Positions 62,511 through 64,000 of a stretch of 64,000 nt of DNA are shown here, one piece after another; position 1 is the first letter of the stretch; every line of letters begins with the position of its first letter. A program made the translations under genes and the position numbers. The notes beneath the pieces are model-generated. The model was not told the DNA's origin, searched no databases, and saw only the letters and a program-made list of their open reading frames with translations. Where the stretch lies: NCBI RefSeq assembly GCF_036013915.1, contig NZ_CP107899.1, forward strand, positions 5,394,001 to 5,458,000, written 5' to 3'. Source of the stretch: Streptomyces sp. NBC_00464. GTDB lineage: Bacteria > Actinomycetota > Actinomycetes > Streptomycetales > Streptomycetaceae.

Positions 62511-63803
62511 GTGACCGAATCCCTGACCGAACCGACGGAGGCGGCCGGCGAGCCGGCTCCCCGGTCCCGGATATTCGCCGACCTGACCCCGCTGCGAACC
62601 TCCGCCGACTACCGGCGGCTCTGGTTCGGGAACACGGTCTCCTGGGTCGGGCAGGGCATGACGTCGCTCGCCGTCTCGCTCCAGGTGTACGACCTCACCG
62701 GCTCCGCCTTCTCCGTCGGGCTCATCGGATTCTGTTCGCTCGTGCCGCTGGTCGTCTTCGGGCTGTACGGCGGAGCCGTCGCCGACACCGTCGACCGGCG
62801 CAAGCTGGGACTGGCCAGCGCCTTCGGGTCGTTCCTGCTCTCGGCGGGGCTCGTGACGGTCACCGTGGCCGGGGTGGAACAGGTCGGGCTGCTGTACGGG
62901 GTCGTCGCCCTCCAGGCCGTCTGCTTCGCACTCAACTCGCCCGCCCGCAGCTCGATGATCGCCCGCCTGCTGCCGGCCGAGCAGCTGCCCGCCGCCAACG
63001 CGCTGAGCTCCATCACCAGCACCACGGGCATGCTCGTCGGGCCGATGCTCGGCGGGCTCATCGTCGGCTGGTGGGGGTACCGGGCCGCGTACGGCGTCGA
63101 CGCGGTCACCTTCACCGCCTCGCTGTACGCGATGTGGCGGCTGCCCTCGATGCTGCCGGAGCGGGGTGAGGAGAAGGCCGGGGACACGAAACGCGCCTCC
63201 GTCATGGACGGGCTGCGGTTCCTCGGGACCCGGCCCAATCTGCGGATGACCTTCTTCACCGACATGTGCGCGATGGTGCTCGCACAGCCGCGCGCGCTGT
63301 TCCCCGTCGTCGCCGGGCTCTGGTACGGGGGTGACGCGAAGACCACCGGACTGCTGGTCGCCGCCCCGGCGCTGGGGGCGTTGCTGGGCGGGGTGTTCTC
63401 CGGCTGGCTGGGGCGGATCAGGCGGCAGGGGCTCACGGTGCTGTTCGCCGTCGCGGGCTGGGGCACCGCCATCGCCGTGTTCGGGCTGACCCGGCAGCTC
63501 TGGCTCGGGCTGGTCTTCCTGGCCCTCGCGGGGGCCGCCGACACCACGTCCATGGTCTTCCGCAACACCATGCTCCAGGCCGCCGTGCCCGATGAGATGC
63601 GGGGCCGGCTCCAGGGCGTGTTCATCGTGGTGGTGGCGGGCGGCCCGCGGCTCGGGGACTTTCTGGCCGGGTCCGTCGCCGACCTGACGTCCCCGGGCCT
63701 CGCCGTGACCGGCGGCGGGGTCGCGTGCGTGGTCGCGGTGACGCTGCTGGCGCTGCGGTGGCCCGGGTTCGCGCGCTACGACGCGCGCAAACCCGAGGCC
63801 TGA
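62511..63803 (+). CDS. MFS transporter, EntS-like
   Basis: A 430-residue, 12-helix MFS permease of the enterobactin-exporter/DHA3-like group. It starts ADLTPLRTSADYRRLWFGNTVSWVGQG in outline, with loop 2-3 GAVADTVDRRKLGLA. GTG 62511 starts a hydrophilic N-terminus of about 40 residues. It lies 55 bases after the AAA gene on the same strand but inside the direct-repeat-bounded stretch, next to a convergent VOC gene. A multidrug or siderophore-export role is possible. Confidence 0.88.
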   Translation: MTESLTEPTEAAGEPAPRSRIFADLTPLRTSADYRRLWFGNTVSWVGQGMTSLAVSLQVYDLTGSAFSVGLIGFCSLVPLVVFGLYGGAVADTVDRRKLGLASAFGSFLLSAGLVTVTVAGVEQVGLLYGVVALQAVCFALNSPARSSMIARLLPAEQLPAANALSSITSTTGMLVGPMLGGLIVGWWGYRAAYGVDAVTFTASLYAMWRLPSMLPERGEEKAGDTKRASVMDGLRFLGTRPNLRMTFFTDMCAMVLAQPRALFPVVAGLWYGGDAKTTGLLVAAPALGALLGGVFSGWLGRIRRQGLTVLFAVAGWGTAIAVFGLTRQLWLGLVFLALAGAADTTSMVFRNTMLQAAVPDEMRGRLQGVFIVVVAGGPRLGDFLAGSVADLTSPGLAVTGGGVACVVAVTLLALRWPGFARYDARKPEA

Positions 63804-63825
63804 TCCGGCAGGGCGGGGCGACCGG

Positions 63826-64000
63826 TCAGGAAACGCTCTCGATCTTGGGCATGTCGCCCCCGGTCGTCGCGCCGTCGATCAGCGAGAACGTGGCGCCCTG
63901 CGGGTCGGTCAGCGCGGCGAACCGGCCGAAGGGCATCGTCATCGGGCCGAACCGGAGTTCCGCTCCGAGCGACTTCGCCTTCTCCACCGCGGCGTCGCAG
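63826..64000 (-). CDS. VOC-family protein, C-terminal end (5' end outside window)
   Basis: The last 57 codons of a minus-strand gene reading DAAVEKAKSLGAELRFGP, MPFGRFAALTDPQGATFSLIDG and ending KIESVS. This is typical of the second half of a glyoxalase/bleomycin-resistance-like VOC protein. The block around GATFSLIDGAT contains the 33-bp direct repeat also found at 48604-48636. The convergent MFS gene ends 22 bases away. Confidence 0.8.
   Translation of the reverse strand, partial: CDAAVEKAKSLGAELRFGPMTMPFGRFAALTDPQGATFSLIDGATTGGDMPKIESVS
63866..63898. repeat. Right copy of 33-bp direct repeat
   Basis: This is the copy within the intact end of the VOC gene; see the left copy at 48604-48636. 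One mismatch (base 5) separates them. Confidence 0.85.

Noticed and set aside
48604..63898. Integrative element bounded by att sites with its own integrase
   Set aside because: No recombinase, excisionase or transfer gene is seen between the repeats, so the direct repeat is reported only as an observation.

Overview
The window is high-GC actinobacterial DNA with the protein set and gene order of a Streptomyces chromosome. It carries glyS, dusB, ppdK, nirBD, an assimilatory nitrate reductase, dnaG, a HrdA-type sigma factor, a DUF6243 protein and many GTG starts. Roughly 1-44 kb and 62.5-64 kb look like ordinary core or semi-core chromosome. About 45-62.5 kb looks like an accessory region beginning just after a tRNA(CAT) gene.

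Layout. 0-15.3 kb: end of glyS, a TetR/aldo-keto reductase unit with a perfect 30-bp operator-like palindrome, two DHA2 exporters around an MmyB-type regulator, a secreted class A beta-lactamase, dusB, ppdK, an ArsR-type regulator and a VOC protein. 15.3-17.4 kb: a phoX-like gene reduced to its two ends by an IS605/IS1341-type tnpB element whose tnpB is itself frameshifted. 17.6-32 kb: nitrogen assimilation (nirD, nirB, a flavoprotein, a TauE/SafE permease, a nitrate reductase and, further on, a CbiX-type siroheme chelatase). GlnR-like boxes with 11-bp phasing precede both nitrogen operons. A class F sortase and a surface protein, a class IV aminotransferase, an FMN reductase and cutA lie in between. 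32-44 kb: dgt, a ferredoxin-reductase-like flavoprotein, a 420-bp giant imperfect palindrome, dnaG, hrdA, a heterodimeric ABC exporter, a FGGY kinase and a YtxH-like protein. 44.5-45 kb: two tRNA-Asn genes and one tRNA with anticodon CAT.

The accessory region starts with a 5'-truncated acyl-CoA ligase next to the tRNA, then a phytoene-desaturase-like oxidoreductase and a translationally coupled small protein plus a secreted DUF1906 protein. From 48.6 kb comes the most unusual part, a 13.7-kb cluster. Its first arm encodes a macro-domain protein, an MbcA/ParS-like antitoxin, a RES-domain NAD-degrading toxin and a 1371-residue TPR-CHAT protease. A caspase-like peptidase converges on it. Divergent from the caspase run a small protein, a coiled-coil membrane protein, two small coupled proteins and a Ycf46-like AAA ATPase. 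The content (NAD+/ADP-ribose enzymes, two death-type cysteine proteases, an AAA ATPase) suggests a conflict or programmed-death system that I do not recognise as a described type. A 33-bp near-perfect direct repeat, part of the coding end of a VOC gene, flanks the stretch 48,604-63,898.

All functions are inferred from reading translated sequence and motifs; no database search was possible.
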